A stretch of DNA of 64,000 nt from VXPQ01 sp965117025 (GTDB lineage Bacteria; Bacteroidota; Rhodothermia; Rhodothermales; VXPQ01), in contig OZ220746.1 in NCBI GenBank assembly GCA_965117025.1, positions 372,001 through 436,000 of the forward strand, in the 5' to 3' direction. The stretch's first letter is position 1, and the number at the start of each line of letters is the position of its first letter. The notes under the pieces were generated by a model. That model did not search any database and was not told the DNA's origin. It was given only the letters and a program-made list of their open reading frames with translations. Both the position numbers and the translations under genes were made by a program. Below, in pieces: positions 54,659-64,000 of this stretch.

Positions 54659-57256
54659 GATGGCTTCCGCCTCGGCCCGCAAACGCCGGTACACATCGCG
54701 CGCCTCTTCGAACTGTGCATAGACATGGTCTTTTTCTCGCTGGGAGCGCCAGCCGGGCCATTCTTCGGCCATGGCATGCAGTTTATCGATCCAGGCAATA
54801 CCGTAATCGGCGGCCTGTACCGAGCGCACCGGGACGCCGTCCGCAATAACCCAGACCGGATTCGTCAGGGCAAAGGCATACGGGATATCGAGCGGGAATC
54901 GTTCTTCGGGGATGCCGTTTACCCGCAGATGGTACCACCCCGACCGCTCGGGGTAGAACGTATCCTCGAAAGTCATGGACTTGCGGTCGCCTTCAAAAAG
55001 GAGTTCCTGCACGACCTCTCCGTTGAACACGAGCTCGGCTTTCTCCAGCGGCGTGATCGAAGTGACCTCGAAACGCACCGTTACGCCCGCTCCCCCGCTA
55101 ATATCGACGGTTTCGCCCGGTATCCGCCCGTCCACTGTGAAGTCGGCGAGGGGACCGCTCGATGCGAAGGCGCGCCCGGCAGCCATCCCCTCGAACCAGC
55201 TCCGCATGTCCAGCGCGCCATCCGCCGGCTTGACATATGTCCGGACCGATCCGACCAGAGGAGTTTGCTGCAAGTTGCTGATAGAATCCTCCCCGCCGAC
55301 GAGCGCGGTGGGTATCCCGTTGTTCCAGACGGCGTACAGCGGCGGATAACCATCCAGCGCCGTGGACCACTCCAGGGCGTCCGTTGTCCCCAGCGCGGCG
55401 TCCACCATGAAACCCCTCGCCCGGCCGAGATCCTCTTCCAGCGGATCGCCGCTAAAAAACGGATGCACATACCCGGTCCAGGCGCCCTGCTCCTTTGCCT
55501 TTCTGAACATGTCCGTGTTCGAGGGATACAGGCTCTCGATAGCCGTGCCTTCGTAGCCGGTCACATAGGGAGAAATGAGATGATCCCGCATCCCGAACAT
55601 GAACACATGGCCGTAGAAAGGCGGCCGGTATTCCTGTCCGACCACCAGCACCATGTCCGGCGTCGACAAGGGATGCGCTCCCCCGCCCGGCACGAAAAAT
55701 TGCTGGTCCAGAATGCGATTATCCTTGTTCGCCACCTGTTCAAGCACCAGATCCTGATCCTCTGCCTCGGACATCATCATCAGGTTTTCAAGGGTGTTGT
55801 GCAGGTTGCCTCCATAGTTCATATGCACGTGCGTGGAAGCGCTGTACCAGCCTTTCTCCGCCATATCGATGATGGGGTCGAGCAGTATGCTATGCCGGAG
55901 CGTCTCTCCCGCCACGATCCGAAGCGTATCCGTGACCGGCGCATGTTCGAAGCCCTTGACCGCCCGGACGATCACCTGCCCCTCGGGGAGTTCCAGATCG
56001 AACGATCCGGTATGATGGAACGCCCACTGCTCTGCGCGAGGCGCAATGCGCGCATAGGCATCGGTGGGCGCATAAAATTTTCCGTCGGAGGCGATGAGAT
56101 GAATCCGGCTCCCTGTGGGGAATCCATCCGGGCCTGTGGTCGTGACGGATAGCTTGCCCACAGGGTGCTTCCAGCGACGCTCCGCAATCTCCACATCGAC
56201 AATCTTCCCTCCGTAGGTTTCGAGCAACTTCAACTGAGGCAGTCCGTCCCGGTTGTCGATGTAGGCAATCCACTCCCCGTCCGGCGACCAGCGGGGATGA
56301 AATGCGTCGTGGATGAAAAACGTGAGCTTGTAGGGCTCGCCGCCCACGGTCGGCTGCACATAGAGATTGTTGAACTGATCCGCAGCGCCCCGCGTGGACG
56401 AAAACACGAACCGCTTTCCGTCCATCGACACATCGGGTTGCGTACGATACAATGTTTGCTCCCGGAGCACGACCACGCGGTCCGTAAACCCGTCTTCGCG
56501 GGCCGGTACGCGAAACACGTTCCCGCTGCCCAGCGCTACGTCGCGGTTCGACACCAGCAGCAACTCGTCGCCGGAGGGAAGCCATGCCGGACTGGTGTGG
56601 ATGTCCTGCGGCCCGAAATAAAGCCGGTCCCGCCCGAAATCGTTATCCCGCGTGACGGCAACGGGCTCCCCGGCCCACTGCCCTTCCGAAATCGGTCGGA
56701 TATACACATTGAAATACCCTGCCGGCTCTGTCGAAACGTAGGCGATGCGGGTTCCATCCGGGCTGAAGCGCGGATCTGCGAAAAGGTGCAGGCTCCGCTC
56801 GCCGAGCGGCTGCGTTTCCCCCGTCTCCGTGTCCAGGATCTCAAGACCTATCTCAGCACCATGATCGTCGGCGGTGTAGACCAGCCAGCGCCCGTCCGGC
56901 GAATAGTTCGGGGACGAATAGTACTTTGGGCCCGCTACCAGCTGGGTCGCTATGCCGGTGGAAATTTCCACACTCCAGATCGCTCCCTGCATGGCTACGG
57001 CAATGTGTTTCCCGTCGGGATGCCAGCTCGGGTACCAGGGCGTGGAAGAGGGAGCAGGCGGAAGATAGAAGTTTTCCATGTACCCGCCGCCGGCGCGGGC
57101 CCCGGGATACCCCCCGAAATACTGCGTGACAGGAAAAAAAGCGCCCGCGGATTGCGCCGACGCCGGCACGGGCCCAACCAGACTCCATAGCGCAGCGCAG
57201 GCAATGATACCTGCGCATGCTTTCATGCCTTTTCGCAACGACGACGAAACATTCAT
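54644..57256 (-). CDS. TolB-type propeller fused to CehA/McbA-like metallohydrolase
   Basis: With the start at MNVSSSLRKGMKACAG (signal peptide ending ASAQS) the protein is 870 aa. The first half is a WSPDG-type TolB/PD40 propeller (FSPDGTRIAYVS and repeats). The second half resembles the CehA/McbA PHP-type metallohydrolases: STHVHMNYGGNLHNTLEN, VVGQEYRPPFYGHVFMFG, YVHPFFSG and FMVDAALGTTDALEW carry the likely metal ligands. It is exported, probably to the periplasm or surface. Substrate unknown; it belongs to the same gene run as the ThuA protein. Confidence 0.85.
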   Translation of the reverse strand: MNVSSSLRKGMKACAGIIACAALWSLVGPVPASAQSAGAFFPVTQYFGGYPGARAGGGYMENFYLPPAPSSTPWYPSWHPDGKHIAVAMQGAIWSVEISTGIATQLVAGPKYYSSPNYSPDGRWLVYTADDHGAEIGLEILDTETGETQPLGERSLHLFADPRFSPDGTRIAYVSTEPAGYFNVYIRPISEGQWAGEPVAVTRDNDFGRDRLYFGPQDIHTSPAWLPSGDELLLVSNRDVALGSGNVFRVPAREDGFTDRVVVLREQTLYRTQPDVSMDGKRFVFSSTRGAADQFNNLYVQPTVGGEPYKLTFFIHDAFHPRWSPDGEWIAYIDNRDGLPQLKLLETYGGKIVDVEIAERRWKHPVGKLSVTTTGPDGFPTGSRIHLIASDGKFYAPTDAYARIAPRAEQWAFHHTGSFDLELPEGQVIVRAVKGFEHAPVTDTLRIVAGETLRHSILLDPIIDMAEKGWYSASTHVHMNYGGNLHNTLENLMMMSEAEDQDLVLEQVANKDNRILDQQFFVPGGGAHPLSTPDMVLVVGQEYRPPFYGHVFMFGMRDHLISPYVTGYEGTAIESLYPSNTDMFRKAKEQGAWTGYVHPFFSGDPLEEDLGRARGFMVDAALGTTDALEWSTALDGYPPLYAVWNNGIPTALVGGEDSISNLQQTPLVGSVRTYVKPADGALDMRSWFEGMAAGRAFASSGPLADFTVDGRIPGETVDISGGAGVTVRFEVTSITPLEKAELVFNGEVVQELLFEGDRKSMTFEDTFYPERSGWYHLRVNGIPEERFPLDIPYAFALTNPVWVIADGVPVRSVQAADYGIAWIDKLHAMAEEWPGWRSQREKDHVYAQFEEARDVYRRLRAEAEAIGSSD

Positions 57257-57290
57257 GCGCTGTACCATTGGCTGCATCGTGGATACGAAG

Positions 57291-58373
57291 CTACCGGACC
57301 CATTCGGCGGCTTCTTCGGCGGTCATGTCCAGGTCCGCCGGATAGATGCCGGTCACGTGGGTTCCGAAACCGTAAAACGTGGGGCGGTACCGGCCGACAT
57401 AGCCTACATCGGCTTCTTCCGGCGTCATGTCTTCCATACCCAACCCCCAGAATGTCGCATTGACCAGCAGACGGCGGACCCCCTCGCTTTCCAGATCCAC
57501 AGAAGCCCCCAGCGTCGTGGTGAAAACGCGTGAGGTGTTTCCCGTCTCCCCCGTCCAGTGACGGCGCCAGGCGATGGGCACGATCGACGTTTCGTACTCG
57601 GGCGGAGCATAGGGGTCCAGTCCCTTCAGGGTCAGTCCGTAGAGCAGCACCTCCGTGCCCTCCGGCAAGACCGTGAGCCCGTACACATCCGTATCCCCGT
57701 ATACGTTGTCGCCGATCCCGTTCAGAATCGGATCGTCCTCGTAGAGATAGTTGATCACCCCGCGCGCGCCCTCCACGGCATGGCGTCCATGGTGATTGAT
57801 CCAGGTTTCCCCGAGCACCTGCCTGCCCCATCCCCCTTCCCATCCGGGGACCTCGCTCCGCCAATCGTATCGCATGAACGGATGGTTCGCATCCCTGAAA
57901 TAAAACGCGTGCGTGGACGTCCGCAGTCCGATGATCGGCTTGCCCGAATTGGTGAACGCCTCGATATGTTGCATCTGCTCTTCCGGGAGATCGCGAAAGC
58001 GCGTGAAAAGAATCATCAGATCCGCCTCCTCGAGCAGGTGCAACCCGGGAATGTTATGCAGTTCTTCCGGATCGATCTCCCCGCTCTTCGGGTCTATGGC
58101 GTAAAGCGTCGTCGTTTTGAAGCCGTGCCGGAATGCCAGGATGCGCGCCAGCTGGGTGAGCGCCTCCTCCGAGCGATATTCTTCGTCTCCGGTTACGAGC
58201 ACGATGTGCTTGCCCTGCCCGAGCCCCTCGGCGCCTTCGTACACGACCCATGGGGTGTCGTCCTGCGATTGCGCAGCCACGAATGCCGGGGCGGTCGCGG
58301 CAAGCGATACGCAAAGGACAAAAAGCCAAAAAAATCGGGAGATGATAGCTGCTGATTTCAACGATGGAATCAT
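57291..58373 (-). CDS. ThuA-domain exported protein
   Basis: The 360-aa protein has a signal peptide (FFWLFVLCVSLAATAPAFVAAQ) and a ThuA-like fold (HIVLVTGDEEYRSEEALTQL, IPGLHLLEEADLMILFTRFRDL, GKPIIGLRTSTHAF), which is a glutamine-amidotransferase-like family linked to trehalose or sugar utilisation. The family's real reaction is unclear. It lies upstream of the propeller/CehA gene on the same strand and probably joins the same catabolic set. Confidence 0.85.
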   Translation of the reverse strand: MIPSLKSAAIISRFFWLFVLCVSLAATAPAFVAAQSQDDTPWVVYEGAEGLGQGKHIVLVTGDEEYRSEEALTQLARILAFRHGFKTTTLYAIDPKSGEIDPEELHNIPGLHLLEEADLMILFTRFRDLPEEQMQHIEAFTNSGKPIIGLRTSTHAFYFRDANHPFMRYDWRSEVPGWEGGWGRQVLGETWINHHGRHAVEGARGVINYLYEDDPILNGIGDNVYGDTDVYGLTVLPEGTEVLLYGLTLKGLDPYAPPEYETSIVPIAWRRHWTGETGNTSRVFTTTLGASVDLESEGVRRLLVNATFWGLGMEDMTPEEADVGYVGRYRPTFYGFGTHVTGIYPADLDMTAEEAAEWVR

Positions 58374-58404
58374 GACATCCTTTACCCGTGAAAGGGAAGT
58401 GTTT

Positions 58405-58534
58405 TGGATCAGAGTATTCTAAAGGTACTCTGATTAAATCGACAAAGTTCAGAGACTGCTTAAGGAACCTCTGATTAAATCCGCAAAATCGCAGCCGAGA
58501 CCAGGGGCCTTGCGGATGTAATCAGAGCATCCTA
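58405..58534. repeat. Palindromic repeat cluster, copy E
   Basis: Two hairpins occupy this gap. The first pairs ATCAGAGTA (58408-58416) with TACTCTGAT (58426-58434). The second has 18-bp arms at 58469-58486 and 58510-58527 with one mismatch and a 23-base loop. The end overlaps the stop codon of the VanZ gene. This is the fullest copy of the family. Confidence 0.75.
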
Positions 58535-59089
58535 AACAGAGCGCCTTGCCCGCTTGCGCGCCCAGCCCAGCGCCACACTCGCGATAATCGCCATCACGAT
58601 GGCCACGACGTTGAACAATATGTCCACGGGATCAAACACGCGGTTGGGTACAAACGCCTGGATGCCTTCGTCGAGCACGCCGATCAGCGATGCGATCAGC
58701 AGAGCAAGCAGGGCAGGTACTGGAACACGGCGTCCCTGGCTCGCTCGCTCCAGAAGCGCTTCATAGATCAGAACGGCCACCACGCTGTATTCGACAAGGT
58801 GGGAGCGCTCTGTTACGGCCGTCAACCGCACGAACACCAGCAGATAGACGGCCGCAACACCCAGCGCGACACTGATTTCGGCTCCGCTCGGGCGTATTTT
58901 CAATCCTTGGGTAACAACGGCCCCCAGAACCAGAAGACAGGCAAGCAGGAAAAAGACGGCGTTCCAGTTGCTGCTCGGCAGCATCGCAGCCAGCTTTTGC
59001 GCCAAACCGAAAGACAGGTAGACCGCCCCCAGGACAACAAGCACCCAGCCCCAAAGGCGACGCTCTCGGTTAGAAGAAAAAAGGGACAT
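58532..59089 (-). CDS. VanZ-family membrane protein
   Basis: The 185-aa protein has about four to five hydrophobic helices, the last part containing LIGVLDEGIQAFVPNRVFDPVDILFN, the DE-x-x-Q signature of VanZ-like proteins. VanZ relatives affect teicoplanin resistance in enterococci; in Gram-negatives the role is unknown. Its stop codon lies within the palindromic repeat copy E. Confidence 0.85.
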   Translation of the reverse strand: MSLFSSNRERRLWGWVLVVLGAVYLSFGLAQKLAAMLPSSNWNAVFFLLACLLVLGAVVTQGLKIRPSGAEISVALGVAAVYLLVFVRLTAVTERSHLVEYSVVAVLIYEALLERASQGRRVPVPALLALLIASLIGVLDEGIQAFVPNRVFDPVDILFNVVAIVMAIIASVALGWARKRARRSV

Positions 59090-59224
59090 GGGCGTTTAAG
59101 ACGACTGTAGGCTTGGCATACCGCGCGTAATCCCGTGTTCCATGCTTCCCGATGACGCCGCCGGGCTACTGACAGATTTGTTGCGGAAATCCGGGGCCTC
59201 GATCTGTGATGTCGAGCCTCTTGC
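59090..59224. other. Short gap with no gene
   Basis: These 135 bases between VanZ and the haem-dehydrogenase gene hold no ORF I can support. No terminator hairpin is obvious. Confidence 0.4.
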
Positions 59225-61963
59225 TCAGCCCCCGGGCACTTTGTGTACGGTAAGGTAAACGGCTTCTTTCAGAACGCCGCCCGCAACAGACGGCACCTGC
59301 ATACGCACCAGCATCTGGTCCGCCGGCTGCATGTTCGGCAGGACAAGACGTACACGCCGGCCATCCACCTGCACCGCCTCCACAGGCACTTCGTCGCGTC
59401 CTCGCTCTTCGGGATGCTCCACGGACCAGTCGTAGGAGCCGTACCGGCGCTGCCACTTGTAATCCCATCGCGTTACATGGTAACGAGAAGTATCTGCAGC
59501 CGCGGCAGCATCCACCGGAAAATTGAAGGTGAACTCGATGCCATCGGACTTTACGCGGGTTTCGGTTACGTAGTATCCCTCGCCGCCCCTGTACCGGATA
59601 CGGTCGAGGTGCGCATACCGCGTGGCGAACCCATCGTCCCAGCCCGTCAGGCCCGTCAGGTAAATCTGCCCGTCCGCGGGGTTGACGCGCACCCGCTGCG
59701 TACCGGCGTCGAACTGGAAAGGCAGCGCCGCGGCCGCAGCCTGCGTCACGCCATCCACTTCGTCGAACATCAGATAATACGCCCAGCCCTTGCCGAAACT
59801 GGTGTTGAGCATCCGATCTCCCAGCGGCCCCCAATTCGCGTCCGTCCATATACCCCCGCCCGGGGAATTGTCGAATTCCTGGGGCAGCCAGATTACCGGC
59901 TCGGTGAACGAATCCGGCACGGCGGCGGTATCGATAACCGCGGACCACTCTCCCTCGGGAATGGCTACATCCAGACCGTCAGGAGACCACCCGCGTTCGG
60001 CGAAGTTGTTTACGTACCCATAAAACTTGCCCGGTTCCACGAGATTGATTTCGTTGGCAGGCGTCCAGTTTCCCTGGTTGTCGGTGACGAATACGCGCCC
60101 GTCCGGCGCCACGGTAAGTCCGTTCGGCGTACGGAATCCGGTAGCGATCGTGCCGCCTGTTCCATCCGGAGCGACACGAACCAGATCGCCCGGCGTGGCG
60201 TTGTTCGTATACTGCCCGGACTTGGCGTAATAGAGATTCCCTTCCGCATCGGCCTGGAGCCCAAAGGCAAACGAATGGAAAAAGTCCGACACGTCCTTAT
60301 CCGCATAGAACGTTTCGTAGTAGTCGGTCTCCAGATCCCCGTTCAGATCGTGTAACCGCACAATCCGGTCGCGGGCCGAAACATAGATAGCGCCGTCGAC
60401 CACCTCGACCCCCATCGGCTCGTACAGACCCGTAGCGATGCGCCGCCATGTGACTTCATCGAGTGCATCGTTCAGCCCATCGGCTACCCATACATCGCCG
60501 AGATAGGTGGTCAGCACCATGCGTCCGTCCGGATAAAACGCGAGCGCGGTGGGGCGTATCCAGCTGTTCCACGGATTGACGAACGGCAACCCGATCTTGT
60601 CTACCGTGTAGGGATAATCGTCCGGCAGATCGACGAGTTTCTCCGGGGTGTTCCGGTCCTCGTCCTGGTAATACATCGGATCGTAATGGGCGCGAGGAAC
60701 ATCCCGCTCTCCCCCGGTTGCAATCGTTTCCGGCCACTGCGAAGGACCGCCCCGGGTCATAGCTGCAAGATCGGGGGCATCCGCGGCGGATATTTCTTCG
60801 ATGGCGCCACGGTCCTGCGTTCCCGCACGCCGGCGAACCTGCACCGTACGTGCGACATCGCTGGCAGGAATATACAGAAAGACCTCCCCGCCCTCCTCGG
60901 ACGAGGTCATCCCTTCGACATCTCCGGTTACCTCCGCCATCACTTCATGCCCGACCATCAGGCGATGCTCCTGCTCCGCAGGGCCAATCTGCAAGGTATG
61001 CACGAGTACCAAATCGTCTCCATCACGTGTTGCCGCGGGCCATTCCAGCACATCGCGGCCAAGAATCGAATAAGACAATACCACTTCTTTCCCGTACCGG
61101 TAATGTCCATGAAACGTCATGACCTCCGCCGGGAACGGAGCGCGCGGCGAGGTTTCCGCATCGAGCGTGGCGTATTCGCCGGGATATTCCCAGCGCCACA
61201 CAGCCAGCCCCTCCAGTTCCTGTCCGGAAATGACCGGCTTGCCCTCGCCCCGGTATTGCTCGAACTTCGTTTCGGAAAGGTCCAGCGCACCTTGCCAGGC
61301 AGCGGCAAGATGCATGCGCAGCACGTTGTAGCTCAGATAGATGTCTTCATCCAGCCCTATGGTAAGCACATCGCTGGCTTTGCCGTCCAACTGGGAGTAC
61401 ATGACATTGCCATAATCTCCCGGGTGCTGAACGGCCCAGCGCATCCCGGCTGCCTGAAGCCCTTCCGCGGCGGCCTCGGCCACATCCTGTCCGGCTTCTT
61501 CCCCGGCAGGCAACCCGGCGAGATACCCCTCCGTGATCTCGAAATACTGCCCGGGGTTTTTCGGTTTGACGAGTTCCTCGCGAATGTACTGGATCACATA
61601 ATATCGCTCCTCGGGCGTCAACCAACTCTGGGCAGCCATCTGCCCTTTCCCGTACGTAACGGTTTGCCACATCGCGTAGGGATCGTTGCCGTACCGCAAC
61701 GTATCCGTATCGAAAGACCGGGCGAACGGCAGGAGCGCTCCTCCGTCTACTCCATGACAGGCGGCGCAGGCCCGCATATAAATATCCCGCCCCGCCTTTA
61801 GGGTCTCCGCGTCAAGACTGCGCAGGATGGCGGCATGATCGTCGTTTGCTGCAAGACGATCCGAATCGCTTTCGGCATTCCCGGCCATAAAGCCGGCCAA
61901 CACCAGCACGAAAAGCGCGGAAAGCAATAAACCCGACTTGTGAACAAAACGATAAAATCGCAT
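59225..61963 (-). CDS. Exported haem c / propeller dehydrogenase (PVC-type membrane-bound)
   Basis: With the start at MRFYRFVHKSGLLLSALF the protein is 912 aa. A signal sequence precedes a cytochrome c domain with CAACH at residues 66-70 and a distal Met (likely M in KGQMAAQSW). The rest is a DUF6797/glucose-sorbosone-dehydrogenase-like beta-propeller (PNGLTVAPDGRVFVTDNQGNWTPA and related blades). It would oxidise a sugar-type substrate in the periplasm and pass electrons to haem. The next gene ends at 62020, 56 bases upstream. Confidence 0.85.
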   Translation of the reverse strand: MRFYRFVHKSGLLLSALFVLVLAGFMAGNAESDSDRLAANDDHAAILRSLDAETLKAGRDIYMRACAACHGVDGGALLPFARSFDTDTLRYGNDPYAMWQTVTYGKGQMAAQSWLTPEERYYVIQYIREELVKPKNPGQYFEITEGYLAGLPAGEEAGQDVAEAAAEGLQAAGMRWAVQHPGDYGNVMYSQLDGKASDVLTIGLDEDIYLSYNVLRMHLAAAWQGALDLSETKFEQYRGEGKPVISGQELEGLAVWRWEYPGEYATLDAETSPRAPFPAEVMTFHGHYRYGKEVVLSYSILGRDVLEWPAATRDGDDLVLVHTLQIGPAEQEHRLMVGHEVMAEVTGDVEGMTSSEEGGEVFLYIPASDVARTVQVRRRAGTQDRGAIEEISAADAPDLAAMTRGGPSQWPETIATGGERDVPRAHYDPMYYQDEDRNTPEKLVDLPDDYPYTVDKIGLPFVNPWNSWIRPTALAFYPDGRMVLTTYLGDVWVADGLNDALDEVTWRRIATGLYEPMGVEVVDGAIYVSARDRIVRLHDLNGDLETDYYETFYADKDVSDFFHSFAFGLQADAEGNLYYAKSGQYTNNATPGDLVRVAPDGTGGTIATGFRTPNGLTVAPDGRVFVTDNQGNWTPANEINLVEPGKFYGYVNNFAERGWSPDGLDVAIPEGEWSAVIDTAAVPDSFTEPVIWLPQEFDNSPGGGIWTDANWGPLGDRMLNTSFGKGWAYYLMFDEVDGVTQAAAAALPFQFDAGTQRVRVNPADGQIYLTGLTGWDDGFATRYAHLDRIRYRGGEGYYVTETRVKSDGIEFTFNFPVDAAAAADTSRYHVTRWDYKWQRRYGSYDWSVEHPEERGRDEVPVEAVQVDGRRVRLVLPNMQPADQMLVRMQVPSVAGGVLKEAVYLTVHKVPGG

Positions 61964-62019
61964 GGGGGACAAGAAATTATTGGAAATAAACGGGGGCACG
62001 GAAAGAAAACCGGGCTGCA

Positions 62020-64000
62020 CTACTCTTCGTCGTAAGCAACCACCTCCATCACGCCTTTCATCGTAATCCAGTGGGCGGGAAACGTACAGATGTAGGGATA
62101 ATTTCCTTCCTGTTCGGGGGCCGTAAACTGGAGCCGGGCCGATTCGCCTTCCTGGAGCATCCTGGTGGCATACATCACGGCAGGCGAATCGGGAATAAAT
62201 TCTTTCTCGAAGGCATCCGGGTCCGTGGCCATGGCGTCCGCCGCCCTGCCTACCATCTCCCCGGCTCCGGGGCGCACGATGACGAGGTTGTGCGGGAGTA
62301 CATCCGCATTCCGCAAAACGATTTCCACCTGCTGTCCGGGCGCTACCCGAAACGCCGTCACATCATATATCATTTGCGCCTCAACCGTCGTGATCTCGAC
62401 GATACGGGTCTGCAACACCCGAAGCGCTTCTGTGAGTGCCGAGGAGTCATCCAGCCGGGCAGCGGATTTCTCCGCAAGGGAAACCAGCCCACGGAACCGG
62501 GCGCCGTGCCGGTCTTCGGCGGGTATTTGGCGAGCCTCCTCGATGAGTCGCTGTGCAATGGCAGCGTAATCATGGGCGCCCCATGCCTCTGCAGGAACAG
62601 CATCCGCCGCCGCCACCAGCACGGGATCGATCCGCCCGGCGGCTATATGCCCGGCGAAAAATGCGAAGGATTCGGCAGGCGCCACCCCCAATCCTGCCAG
62701 CACCTCCACGGCCGTATCCCGCCATGCGGCGTCCTCCCAGTCATCCATACGCCGCAGCATCGCTTCGTGCAGTTGCAGGCGCACATCCTCTTGCGGAATG
62801 CGGAGACCGCCCCGCAAGGCGGATATCATGATCCCGGTGAGGTTGTCGGGGTCGATGTACGATTCGGCCGGATTTTCAATCACCTCCTCCATTTCGGTCA
62901 GCACTCGTTCCGGGCCTTCCCCACGCATCCATCCGGCGAACCCCGTTTCCCGGACAATCTCCGTCTCTCCTTCCATCGCCATAAACTCCAAGGCAAGACC
63001 GATCCCAAAACCAGTCGGATCGTCAAACGCCTCCATCGGCTCTCCAAGCAAAAGCGCACTCAGAACCTCTGCAGCGTCTTCGGAAATATCCTCTTCCGCA
63101 AGGGCATCTATAATGGCTTCGGCGCGCGCGCGCCCATCTTCAATCGGCCCGGCATCGGACGAAACCTCAGACTGCACGGAAGCATCCTCTGCAAGCCGCG
63201 CTACCGCCTGCGCCCGGTGCGCCTCCTCGAATCCCTCCGCACGCAGTACGGATTCGTACACTTCCCGGGCAAATACGGACCGCTGCATGACCGAAGGGTC
63301 GGCCCGACGCAACAAGTATAAGGTCCCTTCCGTAACCAGAGGCGGCGCCCTGTGCGCTATCACCGGCTCCCACCTCGGCTTCAAGGCCCGGATGGTCTCG
63401 TTGAGACCGTAATCGAGGTAATAATCCATCTCGTGGTCGAGGGCCTCCAGCGCATGGAATGCGGCCTCCGCCGAATCCATGTAACTCAGCGCCACCACAG
63501 CCTCCAGCCGCACCAGCGGATGCGGATCCCGAACCTGCCGGGCAAGCAGCGAAAGCGGATCCGCAATATCCCGGCGCCAGTGACGCAGCACGCGGGTAGC
63601 GGCCGCGCGGGCACGGTGATCGTCCGCATCGAGCAGTTGCTCCAGCAACCCGGTGTGGATCAGGTGGTGCGTCTGATGCACCCACAGCGCCTCCAGCAGA
63701 TAATGCTCGTAGTGCTCGGCATCCGGGTCCAGGCCGTCGATCCATGCCTCGAGCGCTTCCTGCACCTTGTCCGCGTCGTGCAAACGCAACTCGCGGCGCA
63801 CGCGATAGCGCACCTGATCCTCGTACGTCTTCAGAAGGTCCAGTAATTCGCCGATCGGACGCCCCGCGATATCCGGCGGCGTCAACAGGGGGCTTCCCTC
63901 GTGCGTAATCCGCCAGATTCTTCCGTGCGTCTTGTCGCGGCGGGCATCCCGAAGGGAGTACTGCATGTGCCCGACCAGCGGATTGAACCAGTCCACGATA
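62020..64000 (-). CDS. HEAT-repeat and cupredoxin-domain C-terminus of a larger dehydrogenase (partial)
   Basis: This is a 3'-part only: the frame stays open to the window edge, so the start lies beyond 64000. It begins DWFNPLVGHMQYSLRDARRD, a segment typical of the propeller of PVC-type dehydrogenases, then runs through HEAT-like repeats (VRLEAVVALSYMDSAEAA). The last 130 residues form an azurin-like cupredoxin with type I copper ligands in PHNLVIV and CTFPAHWITM (Cys, His and Met). It is the electron-accepting partner candidate of the downstream haem protein. Confidence 0.85.
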   Translation of the reverse strand, partial: IVDWFNPLVGHMQYSLRDARRDKTHGRIWRITHEGSPLLTPPDIAGRPIGELLDLLKTYEDQVRYRVRRELRLHDADKVQEALEAWIDGLDPDAEHYEHYLLEALWVHQTHHLIHTGLLEQLLDADDHRARAAATRVLRHWRRDIADPLSLLARQVRDPHPLVRLEAVVALSYMDSAEAAFHALEALDHEMDYYLDYGLNETIRALKPRWEPVIAHRAPPLVTEGTLYLLRRADPSVMQRSVFAREVYESVLRAEGFEEAHRAQAVARLAEDASVQSEVSSDAGPIEDGRARAEAIIDALAEEDISEDAAEVLSALLLGEPMEAFDDPTGFGIGLALEFMAMEGETEIVRETGFAGWMRGEGPERVLTEMEEVIENPAESYIDPDNLTGIMISALRGGLRIPQEDVRLQLHEAMLRRMDDWEDAAWRDTAVEVLAGLGVAPAESFAFFAGHIAAGRIDPVLVAAADAVPAEAWGAHDYAAIAQRLIEEARQIPAEDRHGARFRGLVSLAEKSAARLDDSSALTEALRVLQTRIVEITTVEAQMIYDVTAFRVAPGQQVEIVLRNADVLPHNLVIVRPGAGEMVGRAADAMATDPDAFEKEFIPDSPAVMYATRMLQEGESARLQFTAPEQEGNYPYICTFPAHWITMKGVMEVVAYDEE

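Noticed and set aside
54584..56152. 522-aa plus-strand open frame
   Set aside because: Antisense shadow of the propeller/CehA gene; composition is unlike a real protein.

Overview
The window is a bacterial chromosome segment that is GC-rich except around 42.2-44.3 kb. It carries two tRNAs, about 50 protein genes and no rRNA. The gene content points to the Bacteroidota/Rhodothermota side of bacteria, most likely a marine Rhodothermales-type heterotroph. The supporting features are a carboxypeptidase-regulatory/DUF5686 outer-membrane protein, TolB-type propellers, a LuxC/LuxE-like acyl reductase pair, an HU-SPOR fusion, and large secreted c-type cytochrome/propeller dehydrogenases. This is inferred from protein families only; no marker gene was compared.

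Layout. 0-12 kb: a secreted gluzincin/propeller/barrel protein, then a minus-strand run adk - polyprenyl synthase - ptsH - ptsI with start/stop overlaps. Next come a YqjE/YqjD-like envelope pair, an Nfu N-terminal-domain protein, the LuxC/LuxE pair and an SNF-type Na+ symporter. 12-19 kb: lnt - maf - glutamine amidotransferase (plus strand); then folB, an EF-hand/haem lipoprotein, a seven-haem TPR cytochrome and a DUF883-like protein (minus strand). 19-29 kb: a plus-strand envelope block with a 1008-aa TPR protein, an outer-membrane barrel, a mini-HU, an HU-TM-SPOR fusion, TolQ/ExbB, TolR/ExbD and DUF5686. 29-36.8 kb: comM/yifB, nadK, a porin, tRNA-Phe, tRNA-Asp, glycerate kinase and a stomatin/NfeD pair. 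36.9-42 kb: a sugar operon (two TIM-barrel isomerases, an alpha/beta hydrolase, ribulokinase, ribulose-phosphate epimerase).

42.2-52.4 kb is a defence-type island. It holds an AT-rich McrBC pair and a Uma2 nuclease. A tightly packed five-gene cassette follows: AAA ATPase, PD-(D/E)XK-like protein, small basic ORF, second AAA ATPase, and a DUF3226/TOPRIM-like protein. Last comes a HTH-Fic protein whose catalytic-His position reads Gln. The Fic gene has an 11-bp operator-like array at its start and lies between 40-bp direct repeats. Short remnants of a Uma2 C-terminus and of an isomerase 3' end sit on opposite sides of the island, suggesting past rearrangement.

52.6-64 kb returns to ordinary GC-rich catabolic and envelope genes: an outer-membrane protein, a TIM-barrel isomerase, a TolB-propeller/CehA-like protein, a ThuA-domain protein, VanZ, a large haem/propeller dehydrogenase and a HEAT/cupredoxin protein cut by the window end. 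A family of short palindromic repeats built on ATCAGAGTATCC recurs in intergenic DNA at about 31.0, 36.85, 45.86, 54.65 and 58.4-58.5 kb.
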